A stretch of DNA of 43,330 bases, from positions 1 through 43,330 of the forward strand of contig ONBW01000016.1 of assembly GCA_900316165.1 (NCBI GenBank), written 5' to 3'. Positions within the stretch are counted from its first letter, which is position 1; each line of letters opens with the position of its first letter. The notes beneath the pieces were generated by a model. It did no database searches and was not told the DNA's origin. It saw only the letters and a program-made list of their open reading frames with translations. A program made the translations under genes and the position numbers. This DNA comes from an uncultured Lachnospiraceae bacterium. GTDB taxonomy: Bacteria > Bacillota > Clostridia > Lachnospirales > Lachnospiraceae. Positions 26,143-34,387 of the stretch are shown here, piece after piece.

Positions 26143-26962
26143 ATACCGCCCTTATATGGTTTAACGCTGCCACAGCATTTGCTGGTGTGGTGTTCTCAAG
26201 TGTCGCCTGAATATACGGCTTCTTTTCCTTTGCAAACCGAAGCACCTGGCTGTAATCCATATCCCCGAGACCACATGCCATACATGTCATCTTATCATCC
26301 GTTACCCTGTAATCCTTCAGATGGATCATCGCAATTTCTTCCCCGAGTTTATCGATAGCGTCCTTTATTGTTTCATCGCGTTTATCTATCTGATCTGGTG
26401 CTAAAAGATTTACAGGATCAAAAATTATACGTAAGTTTGGCGAATCTATCTCGTCGAGAACAATCCTCGCCCTCTCAGGTGAACAGACTATGTGCTTGTA
26501 AACCGGTTCAATGGCTATTGTTACGCCAAATCTCTCCGCGTCTTTTACTACAGGCCGCAGGTTTTTTATAAAAGTATCTAGTGCTTTTCCAGTCCGGCAG
26601 CTCTCGTCACATCTGTATTCCCTGTTCGGTGCGCCGGTCTCTGTTCCGACCATTCCGCACCCTATAATAGATGCAAGTCTTAAGTGAGCCGTGTACATTT
26701 TTTGAATGCCACGAAGCTCATCAGGATCCGGATTCCCGAGATTCAGGTAGCAGCCTAATACAGCTGCGTCGAGCTCTGCTTCCCTTAAGCATCTCTTCAG
26801 ATAAAAAGCATATCCTGGAGTAAGCGCTTCTATAGAATAGGGAAGTCCTGTGGTCTTTTTCAGTGCAAAATGGATACAGGAAAAGCCCTGACTTTTTACC
26901 ATTTTCAGACGTTCTTCAAATGGGGCTTCTGCAGAGTCGTGAAGTCTAAGTCCAATCTGCAT
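26129..26962 (-). CDS. Xylose isomerase-like TIM-barrel protein
   Basis: A 277-aa protein of the AP endonuclease 2/xylose isomerase-like barrel family. Metal-ligand type acidic residues lie in VTIAIEPVYKHIV, IIFDPVNLL, MIHLKDYRVTDD and QATLENTTP. Such proteins are sugar epimerases or isomerases, and relatives occur in many uronate loci. All classical steps of the pathway are already covered by other genes here, so its substrate is unknown; a ketose epimerisation of a uronate or pectin side sugar is only a guess. It is coupled to GH105 by a 14-base overlap. Confidence 0.8.
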   Translation of the reverse strand: MQIGLRLHDSAEAPFEERLKMVKSQGFSCIHFALKKTTGLPYSIEALTPGYAFYLKRCLREAELDAAVLGCYLNLGNPDPDELRGIQKMYTAHLRLASIIGCGMVGTETGAPNREYRCDESCRTGKALDTFIKNLRPVVKDAERFGVTIAIEPVYKHIVCSPERARIVLDEIDSPNLRIIFDPVNLLAPDQIDKRDETIKDAIDKLGEEIAMIHLKDYRVTDDKMTCMACGLGDMDYSQVLRFAKEKKPYIQATLENTTPANAVAALNHIRAVYDKV

Positions 26963-26987
26963 ATGTTTCGTCTTTCTTAAAAAAGTC

Positions 26988-27686
26988 TTATTGCTTTTTT
27001 AACGACTCGACTAATGCATCCATTGCCAGATCTGCTTCCTTTGGATCATAATCCTCTTCGTCCTCATCTGATTCAGAAGAATGCTTTATGTATGTATCAA
27101 GGGTATTTGCATAAAATACTGTAAACAGATAAGCAATTGCGCCGATTCCGAAAGCAAGTGTTACAAAGTTTACTGCTGCGGAATACATGATGTTTAAGTA
27201 GCCAACTGCTCCTACTGTAACTACCATGAGGATCGTCTCCTTGAAATGACGGCAGGCGATAAGCACGGTGTAGTGCAGGGTATCCTTTACAGTGTTTACG
27301 AATTTTGACTGGATGGCAAAAACCCAGAGGATGGTGGCAACCCAGAACAGTGCTATAGCAATCATGATACCTGTGGTAATAGAGGATTTATCAATCCTGT
27401 GCCATACCACAAAATCCAACAGTATAAGCACTCCAGTGCCTCCGTAGATTCCCCAGATTGCTGTAGACTGCTTGAAGTTGCTCTTAAATGCTGAGAAAAA
27501 ATTCTTTGTCGGATAACCGCTGTTATCATGGAGCTTTGAACAGCTGTATATGAGTGCTGTTGTAGAAGCTCCTATTGTAAAAATAGGAAGCGATGTTACA
27601 AGCCAAAGGAGGTTTAAATACCATATATAGCCGAATTTAGCAATACCTCTGACAACAGGATTATCCGGATCAAAAATTCCCTTCAT
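26988..27686 (-). CDS. DUF624 (YesL-like) membrane protein
   Basis: A 232-aa protein with about five membrane helices, starting with WYLNLLWLVTSLPIFTIGAS, the hallmark of the DUF624 family, and ending in an acidic cytoplasmic tail (SESDEDEEDYDPKEAD). In Bacillus the homologue yesL lies in the rhamnogalacturonan cluster next to yesO/P/Q; here it has the same position after the permeases. Its function is unknown; help in transporter assembly is often supposed. Confidence 0.8.
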   Translation of the reverse strand: MKGIFDPDNPVVRGIAKFGYIWYLNLLWLVTSLPIFTIGASTTALIYSCSKLHDNSGYPTKNFFSAFKSNFKQSTAIWGIYGGTGVLILLDFVVWHRIDKSSITTGIMIAIALFWVATILWVFAIQSKFVNTVKDTLHYTVLIACRHFKETILMVVTVGAVGYLNIMYSAAVNFVTLAFGIGAIAYLFTVFYANTLDTYIKHSSESDEDEEDYDPKEADLAMDALVESLKKQ

Positions 27687-27739
27687 ATAATCTACCTCTG
27701 TTTCATAGTCGTTTCATAACAATAAGATGTCTAAAAGTA

Positions 27740-28633
27740 TCAGCCCTTAACTCCTCCTGCTGAAATACCTTCAACGAACTGATTCTGAGCTGCGAAGAAT
27801 ACGCAGATATTCGGAAGGATTGAGATCAGTGAGATAGCAAGAACTCTATTCCAGTTGAATCCGGTATCTGCATCCATTGAAAGCTTGACGAAGATTGTAG
27901 CCGGATATTTAGCCGGTGTATTTACATAAAGAAGTGGTCCCATGAAGTCATTGCTTGACCACATGAATTTGAACAATGCGCAGGAAACGATTGCCGGCAT
28001 AAGCATTGGAACGATGACCTTTATCAGTGTGGTAAAGGAATTACATCCATCGATTGCTGCTGCTTCCTCCATCTCCTTCGGGATGTTCCTTAAGAACTGT
28101 ATCAGCATGAAGATGAAATATGTCTCTGTTGCAAACAGTGTCGGAACAATGAGTGGTAAATAGAGCTTTGAACCTACCCATCCGAATTTATTGAACATGA
28201 TGTACTGTGGTACATTCAGTACTACCTGAGGAAGGAAAAGCATTGCCATCATGCAGGTAAAGAGGAAATCATGTCCCTTGAACTTAAATCTGGCAAATCC
28301 ATAAGCGGTAAGTACAGAAGAAATAACTGTAAATACAACCTCAGGAATTACGTATGAGTAAGTATTGAGAAGTGCTTTCCAGATATTGATATTACCGCCG
28401 TAGCTTTCCATCGCATCCTTGTATCCTTGAAGAGTCGGGTTCTTCGGGATAGGATTTAAGGTGGTAAATATTTCTGCGTTTGTTTTGAATGTGGCACCAA
28501 CCATCCAGATCAGAGGATAAAGCATAATGATACCAACTACTATAAGTACTATGTATCTTACGGTAACGCTTATTATTCTTCTCCGTTTGATTTTTGCCTG
28601 TGCCTGTTCTATTGTAAGTGAATTATTTGTCAT
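27740..28633 (-). CDS. ABC sugar permease (YesQ/MalG type)
   Basis: A 297-aa inner-membrane permease with six predicted helices. The EAA loop that meets the ATPase is EEAAAIDGCNSF followed by IKVIVP. It pairs with the YesP-like permease upstream. No ATPase gene is present in the window, so a shared MsmX-type ATPase encoded elsewhere must power it, as in related Firmicutes systems. The likely cargo is oligogalacturonide or unsaturated rhamnogalacturonan disaccharide. Confidence 0.9.
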   Translation of the reverse strand: MTNNSLTIEQAQAKIKRRRIISVTVRYIVLIVVGIIMLYPLIWMVGATFKTNAEIFTTLNPIPKNPTLQGYKDAMESYGGNINIWKALLNTYSYVIPEVVFTVISSVLTAYGFARFKFKGHDFLFTCMMAMLFLPQVVLNVPQYIMFNKFGWVGSKLYLPLIVPTLFATETYFIFMLIQFLRNIPKEMEEAAAIDGCNSFTTLIKVIVPMLMPAIVSCALFKFMWSSNDFMGPLLYVNTPAKYPATIFVKLSMDADTGFNWNRVLAISLISILPNICVFFAAQNQFVEGISAGGVKG

Positions 28634-28649
28634 AATGTCCTCCGATTAG

Positions 28650-29546
28650 TTATGATTCTTCATCGGCATAGTAAACCCAATGCTTCTGGCTCCAGAAAGC
28701 TACGAGTGTAAGTGCCATCAGAATGATAAAGAGAACCCATGCCTGAGCACTGGCCTTGCCCATTTCCCATGTATGGAATGCGTTGTTGTAAATAAGCAGC
28801 GACATCAATGTTGTCGAACCTTCCGGTCCTCCCTGTGTGATGATGTATGGTCCATTGAATTCCTGGAATGCCTGTACAAGCTGTGTAACCAGATTGTAGA
28901 AAATAACCGGTGTAATAAGTGGAACTGTTACATGGAAAAACTGCTGTGTCTTAGTAGCGCCATCGAGGCTGGCTGCTTCGTATAGATCCTGCGGAACACC
29001 TTTTAAGGCCGCCAGGAAGATGACCATTGCTGATCCGAACTGCCATACCCTCAAAAGACAGATGATAAACAGCGCCCAGTGTTTATCACTTAAGAAATTA
29101 GGAGCATCAATTCCGAATACTCCAAAGAATGAATGAATAAGTCCGTCACCCTTGAAAAGTGCTTTCCATAGAACTGCTATAGCTACAGATCCACCAAGGA
29201 TTGATGGGATGTAATATGCAGTTCGAAAGAAGTTAACACCTTTAATTTTAAAATTAAGAATGTATGCTATGAAGAGTGCAAAGACAAGTTTGAGCGGAAC
29301 TGTCATGAATGCATATTTGAATGTTACGATAAGAGCATTTCTTTCGTTTTCATTGATGAAAACGTCTTTGTAATTCTGTAAGGTGAAATGGAATTCTGAA
29401 CCTGGTTCGAAGAGATTGTACTCTGTGAAGCTGTAGAATAGAGAAGATGCAAATGGATACATCTTGAAGACCAGAAAACCAATCAGCCATGGGAGAATAA
29501 ACAGAAATCCCTTATTTGCTTTTAAGAAACTTTTTCCTTTGGTCAA
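28650..29546 (-). CDS. ABC sugar permease (YesP/UgpA type)
   Basis: A 298-aa permease with six helices and the EAA loop YEAASLDGATKTQQFFHVTVP in part (EAASLDGA). It starts with TTG at 29546, a GAGG site standing about 10 bases upstream. It is encoded after the binding protein across a 99-base gap that holds a strong hairpin, and 16 bases before the second permease. Confidence 0.9.
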   Translation of the reverse strand: MTKGKSFLKANKGFLFILPWLIGFLVFKMYPFASSLFYSFTEYNLFEPGSEFHFTLQNYKDVFINENERNALIVTFKYAFMTVPLKLVFALFIAYILNFKIKGVNFFRTAYYIPSILGGSVAIAVLWKALFKGDGLIHSFFGVFGIDAPNFLSDKHWALFIICLLRVWQFGSAMVIFLAALKGVPQDLYEAASLDGATKTQQFFHVTVPLITPVIFYNLVTQLVQAFQEFNGPYIITQGGPEGSTTLMSLLIYNNAFHTWEMGKASAQAWVLFIILMALTLVAFWSQKHWVYYADEES

Positions 29547-29578
29547 TTTGGTACCTCACTTGTGTTTAATTTAACAAA

Positions 29579-29612
29579 CGGCCCGTCACATAAAACTTAT
29601 TATGGCGGGCCG
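29579..29612 (-). promoter_or_regulatory. Intercistronic stem-loop between binding protein and permease
   Basis: CGGCCCG and CGGGCCG (29612-29606 and 29585-29579), helped by inner ATAA/TTAT pairs, form a strong hairpin in the 99 bases between the two genes. Only a weak T-rich run follows. Such hairpins usually protect the upstream mRNA or partly stop transcription, giving more binding protein than permease. Confidence 0.6.
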
Positions 29613-29645
29613 CTGATGATGAAGGAGAAATTTATTTATCTATAA

Positions 29646-30971
29646 TTACTCAGCAAGTACTGTGTTGTATGCGTCGAATAACTTCTGGCCTGCCTCATCT
29701 ACTGAATAAGAACCAGATGAAAGCTTTTCGAATACATCCTGATATGCACCTGTTGCGCTGTCCTTAAGTGATGCGTCATCGAACTTAGGGCTGAAGTATA
29801 ATGGGTCTGAGTCAACAACCTCTGCATGAGCTGTGGACATATCATCACTGATTGCACCAGCCTTTGAAAGTGTATCATAAGCAGCCTTTGAAGCTGGGAT
29901 ACCACGCTCAGTTCCAAGAGTTGTAACACCCTCTGGATCATTTACGAGGTAGTTAAGGAGCTTAGCTGCTGCCTTAGGGCTCTTTGATGACTTTGTGATA
30001 GCGAAGAGCATTGATACCTTATCAGAAACTCCGAGGCACTTGTCTCCAAGACCTGTAAGCTCAGTACCAACTACGAACTCCTGACCTTCAGCAAGGTTTG
30101 AAACATACTTAGGTGAAGCTGTATCCCACTCGAATACACCTGCATAATGTCCATCGATGAACTTAGGATTCTCGTTTAATGCTACATCTCCATCTTCCTG
30201 GAGTGTTGCGATAGAAGGCATTACGTGGTTGTCCTCAAGGTTCTGGATGAACTTAACACCATCTACGAGCTGATCCTTTGTAACTGTAAGCTTGCCGCTC
30301 TCATCGATGATTGGCTCACCTGTGTTAGCCTGCAGATAGAATGACATCAGAAGAGCTCTATCATATGTGCTGAGTGAAAGTGGATAATAATCATCGCCAA
30401 GCTTTTCCTTAAATGTATTACCAGCTGCGATAAGATCATCAAGGCTCTTTGGAATATCGATTCCAGCCTTATCAAATGTTGTCTTGTTCCAGAAGAATGT
30501 TCTTCCTGTGATTGAAACAGGGATTCCTGCAAGACCACCATTTGAATCCTTGCACATATCAAGTACTGACTGATCATACTGGCTTAAATCAATGATGTCC
30601 TTGTAGTCATTTAAGTCTACAAATGCGGAACCGCCCTTATCATAATCTGTGATCCAGCTGAAGTTGATCTGTGTCAGATCTGAACCTGTCTGTGACTGAT
30701 ACTCAAGAGCTCTTGCTGCTTCCCAGCCGTCCCATGCACCGAAGTTAACCTCAACCTTGATGTTTGGATTTGCTTTCTGGAAATCGGTAACTGCTTTCTG
30801 AGTTGCCTCATGTCTGGTATCACCGCCCCACCAGTCAAATCTGATTGATGCGTTGTCTGATTCTGACTTGCTGTCTGATGATGAAGAACCAGATGAGCTG
30901 CTTCCACATCCTGCGAGGCAGGTAACTGCCATTGTTGCTGCCATAATAGCTGCGACGAGTTTCTTCTTCAT
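29646..30971 (-). CDS. Sugar-binding lipoprotein (YesO type)
   Basis: A 441-aa extracellular solute-binding protein (family 1). The lipoprotein signal ends LAGC at C22, followed by a Ser-rich linker. FDWWGGDTRHEATQKAV and VNFGAWDGWEAARALEY match the sugar-binding fold. It is the first gene of the operon, with AGGAGGG upstream. The cargo is most likely pectin-derived oligosaccharide, judged by the nine genes that follow. Confidence 0.9.
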   Translation of the reverse strand: MKKKLVAAIMAATMAVTCLAGCGSSSSGSSSSDSKSESDNASIRFDWWGGDTRHEATQKAVTDFQKANPNIKVEVNFGAWDGWEAARALEYQSQTGSDLTQINFSWITDYDKGGSAFVDLNDYKDIIDLSQYDQSVLDMCKDSNGGLAGIPVSITGRTFFWNKTTFDKAGIDIPKSLDDLIAAGNTFKEKLGDDYYPLSLSTYDRALLMSFYLQANTGEPIIDESGKLTVTKDQLVDGVKFIQNLEDNHVMPSIATLQEDGDVALNENPKFIDGHYAGVFEWDTASPKYVSNLAEGQEFVVGTELTGLGDKCLGVSDKVSMLFAITKSSKSPKAAAKLLNYLVNDPEGVTTLGTERGIPASKAAYDTLSKAGAISDDMSTAHAEVVDSDPLYFSPKFDDASLKDSATGAYQDVFEKLSSGSYSVDEAGQKLFDAYNTVLAE

Positions 30972-31055
30972 AAAATAACCCTCCTAAGGTTTTTGTTTTT
31001 CGATTTCCCGGTTTTGAACCCTCATGGGGAAATCATTTCGTTTTTTATAAGATTC

Positions 31056-31071
31056 TTGTAAACGCTTACAT
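31056..31071 (-). promoter_or_regulatory. LacI/cre-type operator, pectin operon
   Basis: TTGTAAACGCTTACAT fits WTGNAANCGNWNNCAW at every position and has the dyad TGTAA-N4-TTACA. It lies 85 bases upstream of the binding-protein ATG, beside the possible -10. The local LacI-type protein or CcpA could bind. Confidence 0.65.
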
Positions 31072-31306
31072 TTTCTGTATCTGCTGATAACATTACACCA
31101 AATTTACAATCGGTACTACTATTTATTTTTCAAGTTTTCATAAAAAGTACTGTTTTTTTGTCATCGATGTGATATAATGGCTGTGAAAGCGGTAAAACAC
31201 GGTTGTTTTGACTAGCCCTATACAATTTACACAAAAATGGTCCCTGTTTTTTGTGCACATTTCACAATAGATTTCAGGCCATATAAGTAAGGTCGGGTTT
31301 CAATTC

Positions 31307-31322
31307 ATGTAAGCGTTTTCAT
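31307..31322 (+). promoter_or_regulatory. LacI/cre-type operator, araC-type gene
   Basis: ATGTAAGCGTTTTCAT matches the cre consensus at every position. It fills the spacer directly before a perfect TATAAT (31322-31327), so binding would block RNA polymerase. The -35 (TTCAAT near 31299) is weak. Confidence 0.65.
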
Positions 31323-31360
31323 ATAATCAGCTGTTTAAGGCATTTGAGAGGAGACATCAA

Positions 31361-32281
31361 ATGAGAGTTTCAAATAAGGACATCGACAGGATCTATATAA
31401 ACGGCATCACCAGAGGTGCTGATTACAATATGTCCAGGAACCATTTTCACGAATACTATGAAGTTCTCTACATCAAAACAGGCTCCTGCCGCTTTTTTGT
31501 AAATAACGAATTGTATGATCTGAACAGTGGCGACTTCATGATCATCCCGCCACACGAGGTTCACGGGAACAAATACTTAGCACAGAGTTACAGATACAAT
31601 CTGTATTTCAAGTCCGAGGATTTTGAAAGGCCCCTCTATAACAGAATATACGATATGTATCTGAAGAAATCCTGTTTTATACACATCCCAGGAACCTTCC
31701 GTGCAGACGCAGAACAGCTTCTGTCAAAGATGCTCACCAACGATAAAGCTGACGATGAGTACTCTAAAACGATACTGAAGAATTATCTGGCTATTTTTTT
31801 CATGAATCTCTGCCGCTACAAAATCGAGCCGTCTACCTATGGTATGGTCGGTATAAATGACAACCCTGAGATTCTCGAAGCTGCGCGCTTTATAACTGAT
31901 AACTTCAACCAGGAAATAACTTTAAATCAAATGGCTGACATGGCCGGACTCTCACCATCATACTTCAGCAGAAAATTCCGCAGCGTAACCGGTATGGGAA
32001 TGAAAGAGTACCTGAGTTTTCAACGCTTAAAACACGCTGCCAGGCTCCTTATCTCCACCACTATGTCTATCACAGATATTGCTTTGGAATGCGGTTTTTC
32101 TGACAGCAATTATTTTAAGGACGCCTTCAAGAATATGTTCGGTGAGTCGCCAAGAGCCTACAGAAAAGATGTTACCACAGACTCAATGATGTCTGAGAGC
32201 ATAAAAAAAGCCGCCAGCAGACATAAGCTGACGGCGGAAATGATTCAATCCACTAAAACCCAGGATGGCCTTAAGTCCTGA
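31361..32281 (+). CDS. AraC-family regulator of pectin use
   Basis: A 306-aa regulator. The N-terminal cupin sensor (NHFHEYYEVLYIKTG, IPPHEVHGNKYL) should bind a sugar; the C-terminal double helix-turn-helix is clear (ITLNQMADMAGLSPSYFSRKF, then TDIALECGFSDSNYFKDAF). It is divergent from the pectin operon, whose promoter has a weak -35, so it probably activates that operon. AGAGGAG precedes the ATG. Its last 37 bases overlap the end of the convergent pectin methylesterase gene, and its 3' codons hold that gene's terminator. Confidence 0.88.
   Translation: MRVSNKDIDRIYINGITRGADYNMSRNHFHEYYEVLYIKTGSCRFFVNNELYDLNSGDFMIIPPHEVHGNKYLAQSYRYNLYFKSEDFERPLYNRIYDMYLKKSCFIHIPGTFRADAEQLLSKMLTNDKADDEYSKTILKNYLAIFFMNLCRYKIEPSTYGMVGINDNPEILEAARFITDNFNQEITLNQMADMAGLSPSYFSRKFRSVTGMGMKEYLSFQRLKHAARLLISTTMSITDIALECGFSDSNYFKDAFKNMFGESPRAYRKDVTTDSMMSESIKKAASRHKLTAEMIQSTKTQDGLKS
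32203..32235 (-). terminator. Terminator inside the araC-type coding end
   Basis: On the minus strand GCCGTCAGC and GCTGGCGGC form a 9-bp stem with one G-T pair, followed by seven T's (32209-32203). It lies 10 bases after the pectin methylesterase stop, yet inside the last 26 codons of the opposite araC-type gene. Confidence 0.75.
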
Positions 32282-33024
32282 CCTGCTCCTGGGCCGTAAG
32301 AACCTGTCTCGGAAAACCTCACTCCCGCTACTGAGTACTCTTCTGACCAGATTTTCCAGCCAGCCTTTGCGATATGCTCTCCCAAGAAGCAGTTCTCAAG
32401 CCTTACATAGGCATGCTCTCTCCAGGGTCTTGCTATATAGCAGCTTCCAGCCGGAACATCTTTTTCAGCTGTAAAACGGCAGTTTCTCGCTGTAAAGCCT
32501 TTCCTACCCTCTGGAGTGCATGGCGCAAAGACATAACCCGACTCTACATTTCTAAACTCGCAGTCGTCGAAATACGCTTCTGCCCCGCCAAAAATATAAT
32601 CCACACCTCCTGTTATAAGGCAGTTTTTAAAATAAAAGACTCTGTCTGTCCGCGGCCCATACTGCTTTGGCCCTAAAAAGCCGTCCTTCTCATGCTCCTT
32701 TAGAGGAAGCGGCGCTAAAAACAGCGTGTCCTGATGGCCGCAGATCCTGCAGTTCTCAAGGGTTATCCCGTCTCCATCGAGGTAGAGTGCGATAGCCTGC
32801 CCGACTCTTTTACCCGGCCCTGCATTATTTGAAAAACTACAATTAATGAATTTAATATTTTCTCCATCGCAGAGAACCGTCTCAGTTCTGAAGGTATGGT
32901 ACGGTCTGCCGTCGGCGTGTATTTTTCTTGCATAAAGGTTTCCCATGTAATCAGTATTCTCTATGACCTGATCCCTGCCCGAGATAAAAATAGTTTTATC
33001 CTCTTCTGTCATCTTATCCTCCAT
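32245..33024 (-). CDS. CE8 pectin methylesterase, cytoplasmic
   Basis: A 259-aa beta-helix esterase that removes methyl groups from galacturonate units. Active-site motifs are GHQDTLF, GGVDYIFGGAEAYF (catalytic Asp) and the RPW turn (ARPWREHAY). It has no signal peptide and is shorter than exported enzymes, so it should act on imported methylated oligomers before GH28. It is transcribed from the divergent region shared with the lacI-type gene and ends in an overlap with the araC-type gene. Confidence 0.88.
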   Translation of the reverse strand: MEDKMTEEDKTIFISGRDQVIENTDYMGNLYARKIHADGRPYHTFRTETVLCDGENIKFINCSFSNNAGPGKRVGQAIALYLDGDGITLENCRICGHQDTLFLAPLPLKEHEKDGFLGPKQYGPRTDRVFYFKNCLITGGVDYIFGGAEAYFDDCEFRNVESGYVFAPCTPEGRKGFTARNCRFTAEKDVPAGSCYIARPWREHAYVRLENCFLGEHIAKAGWKIWSEEYSVAGVRFSETGSYGPGAGQDLRPSWVLVD

Positions 33025-33074
33025 TTTTTTGAAAAAACTATTGATTTTTATTTTTAAATCGTTTACATTGATGA

Positions 33075-33090
33075 ATGTAAGCGATTACAT
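33075..33090. promoter_or_regulatory. LacI/cre-type operator between methylesterase and lacI-type gene
   Basis: ATGTAAGCGATTACAT fits the cre consensus fully with the dyad TGTAA-N4-TTACA. A near copy in the other orientation (AATGTAAACGATT on the minus strand) stands just to its left, ending near 33068. It can control both divergent genes. Confidence 0.65.
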
Positions 33091-33164
33091 ATTTACATAT
33101 CTGAGGTTTTTTTTCAAGTAAAAATTTATGCCACAGTTTTTTGCGTGGCTTGTGGGTACACTCT

Positions 33165-34175
33165 ATGAAAAATATATACGATATAGCAAAGCTCGCCGGT
33201 GTCTCTATAGCTACTGTTTCAAGAGTAATCAACGGCACCGCGAAGGTAAGCGATAAAACAAGGGAAAAAGTGCTTGCCGTCATTAATGAGGAGGGCTACA
33301 CTCCAAATGTCTTCGCTCAGGGACTCGGTACGAATACCATGCACACGATAGGTATCCTCGTTCCGATCATCACAGATATCTATATGTCAAACGCTGTCTA
33401 TTATCTCGAGGAAGCGCTGCATGAGATAGGCTATGACTGCATCCTGACCTGTACCGGATTCCATTTGGACCAGAAGGAGCAGCATACTACAATGCTCCTG
33501 GAAAAACACACCGATGCCCTGATCTATGTCGGCTCGACCTATGCAGGCAAGGGTGAATCGCAGCATGAGACGCAGTACATAAGAGACGCAGCAGAGAAGG
33601 TTCCAGTCTTTATCATCAACGGTCTTGTCGAAGGGAAAAATATCTATTCTACAGTAAGTGATGATGTGAACGCTGTCTATTCCGTAGTAAGCTCTCTGAT
33701 AAAATCCGGCCGGCGCAACATCGCCTTTCTCTCCGATTCGGCCTCATACTCTGCCAGACAGAAGCTCGCCGGTTATGAAAATGCCCTCTCCGACGCTATG
33801 CTGCCGGTCCGCGGAGAATACCGGATTCACCTGCGCAAGGATGACATTCACTATGTAAGAGATCTCCTTATCGGCTACAGGGACTTAGACATCGACGCCG
33901 CTGTAACAGTTGCAGACAGCATCGCGCTCGGTGTTCTTAAATATGCAAAAATCCGCGGGATTTCAGTCCCTGAAGACTTAAGCATTGTAGGCTACAACAA
34001 TTCTGTTCTAGCGATTGGAGCAGATCCAGAGATAACTTCGATAGATAACCACATCGAGGACGTCTGCCGCCTGACTGTAAACCGCCTGAATACTGTTCTC
34101 TCAGGAGAAGGTGAGATAGAACCTTCGGTCTGTGTCAACTGCACTTTAAAGAAGCGCTGCACGACAGATTTTTAA
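33165..34175 (+). CDS. LacI-family repressor
   Basis: A 336-aa repressor with a typical start (MKNIYDIAKLAGVSIATVSR) and NGTAKVSDKTREKV hinge, then a periplasmic-binding-type sensor (IGILVPIITDIYMS to SIVGYNNSVLAIGADPEITSI). The ATG at 33165 is chosen over an upstream TTG because the family begins exactly there, although the ribosome site is weak. Operators in the window have the LacI-type TGTAANCG core, so it probably represses this locus until a uronate intermediate binds. Confidence 0.88.
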   Translation: MKNIYDIAKLAGVSIATVSRVINGTAKVSDKTREKVLAVINEEGYTPNVFAQGLGTNTMHTIGILVPIITDIYMSNAVYYLEEALHEIGYDCILTCTGFHLDQKEQHTTMLLEKHTDALIYVGSTYAGKGESQHETQYIRDAAEKVPVFIINGLVEGKNIYSTVSDDVNAVYSVVSSLIKSGRRNIAFLSDSASYSARQKLAGYENALSDAMLPVRGEYRIHLRKDDIHYVRDLLIGYRDLDIDAAVTVADSIALGVLKYAKIRGISVPEDLSIVGYNNSVLAIGADPEITSIDNHIEDVCRLTVNRLNTVLSGEGEIEPSVCVNCTLKKRCTTDF

Positions 34176-34200
34176 CTGAATATTTCACAATGCTTTATTT

Positions 34201-34233
34201 ACAGGCGTCCGTCAAGAACGTCTGTATTTTTTT
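34201..34233 (+). terminator. Terminator of the lacI-type gene
   Basis: ACAGGCG and CGTCTGT form a stem with one G-T pair, followed by ATTTTTTT. It lies 26 bases after the stop codon. Confidence 0.7.
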
Positions 34234-34255
34234 GTAAGGGCTTTCAATTTTCCTC

Positions 34256-34284
34256 TTGACATTTACTAAAAACAGGTATATTCT
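34256..34284 (+). promoter_or_regulatory. uxaCBA promoter
   Basis: A perfect TTGACA (34256-34261) and TATTCT (34279-34284) with a 17-base spacer. Transcription should begin near 34291, inside the operator that follows. Confidence 0.8.
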
Positions 34285-34289
34285 TCGTA

Positions 34290-34305
34290 TTGTAAGCGCT
34301 TCCAT
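34290..34305 (+). promoter_or_regulatory. LacI/cre-type operator at the uxa start site
   Basis: TTGTAAGCGCTTCCAT matches the cre consensus at all positions and covers the expected +1 of the uxa promoter, a classic place for repression. Confidence 0.7.
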
Positions 34306-34387
34306 TTTTCACAAAATCCTGATTTATTTATCCATGATTTTGCTATTTACTGTATCGGACTATTAACGGCAAAAAGGAGAAAATAAA

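Larger units (their letters stand above)
30972..31360. other. Divergent control region of the pectin operon and araC-type gene
   Basis: The 389 bases hold no gene. Two 16-base LacI/cre-type operators lie at 31056-31071 and 31307-31322. On the minus side a TATAAA (about 31050-31045) has no good -35, suggesting activator need. On the plus side TATAAT at 31322-31327 directly follows the second operator. Another TATAAT at 31172-31177 lacks a partner. Confidence 0.5.
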
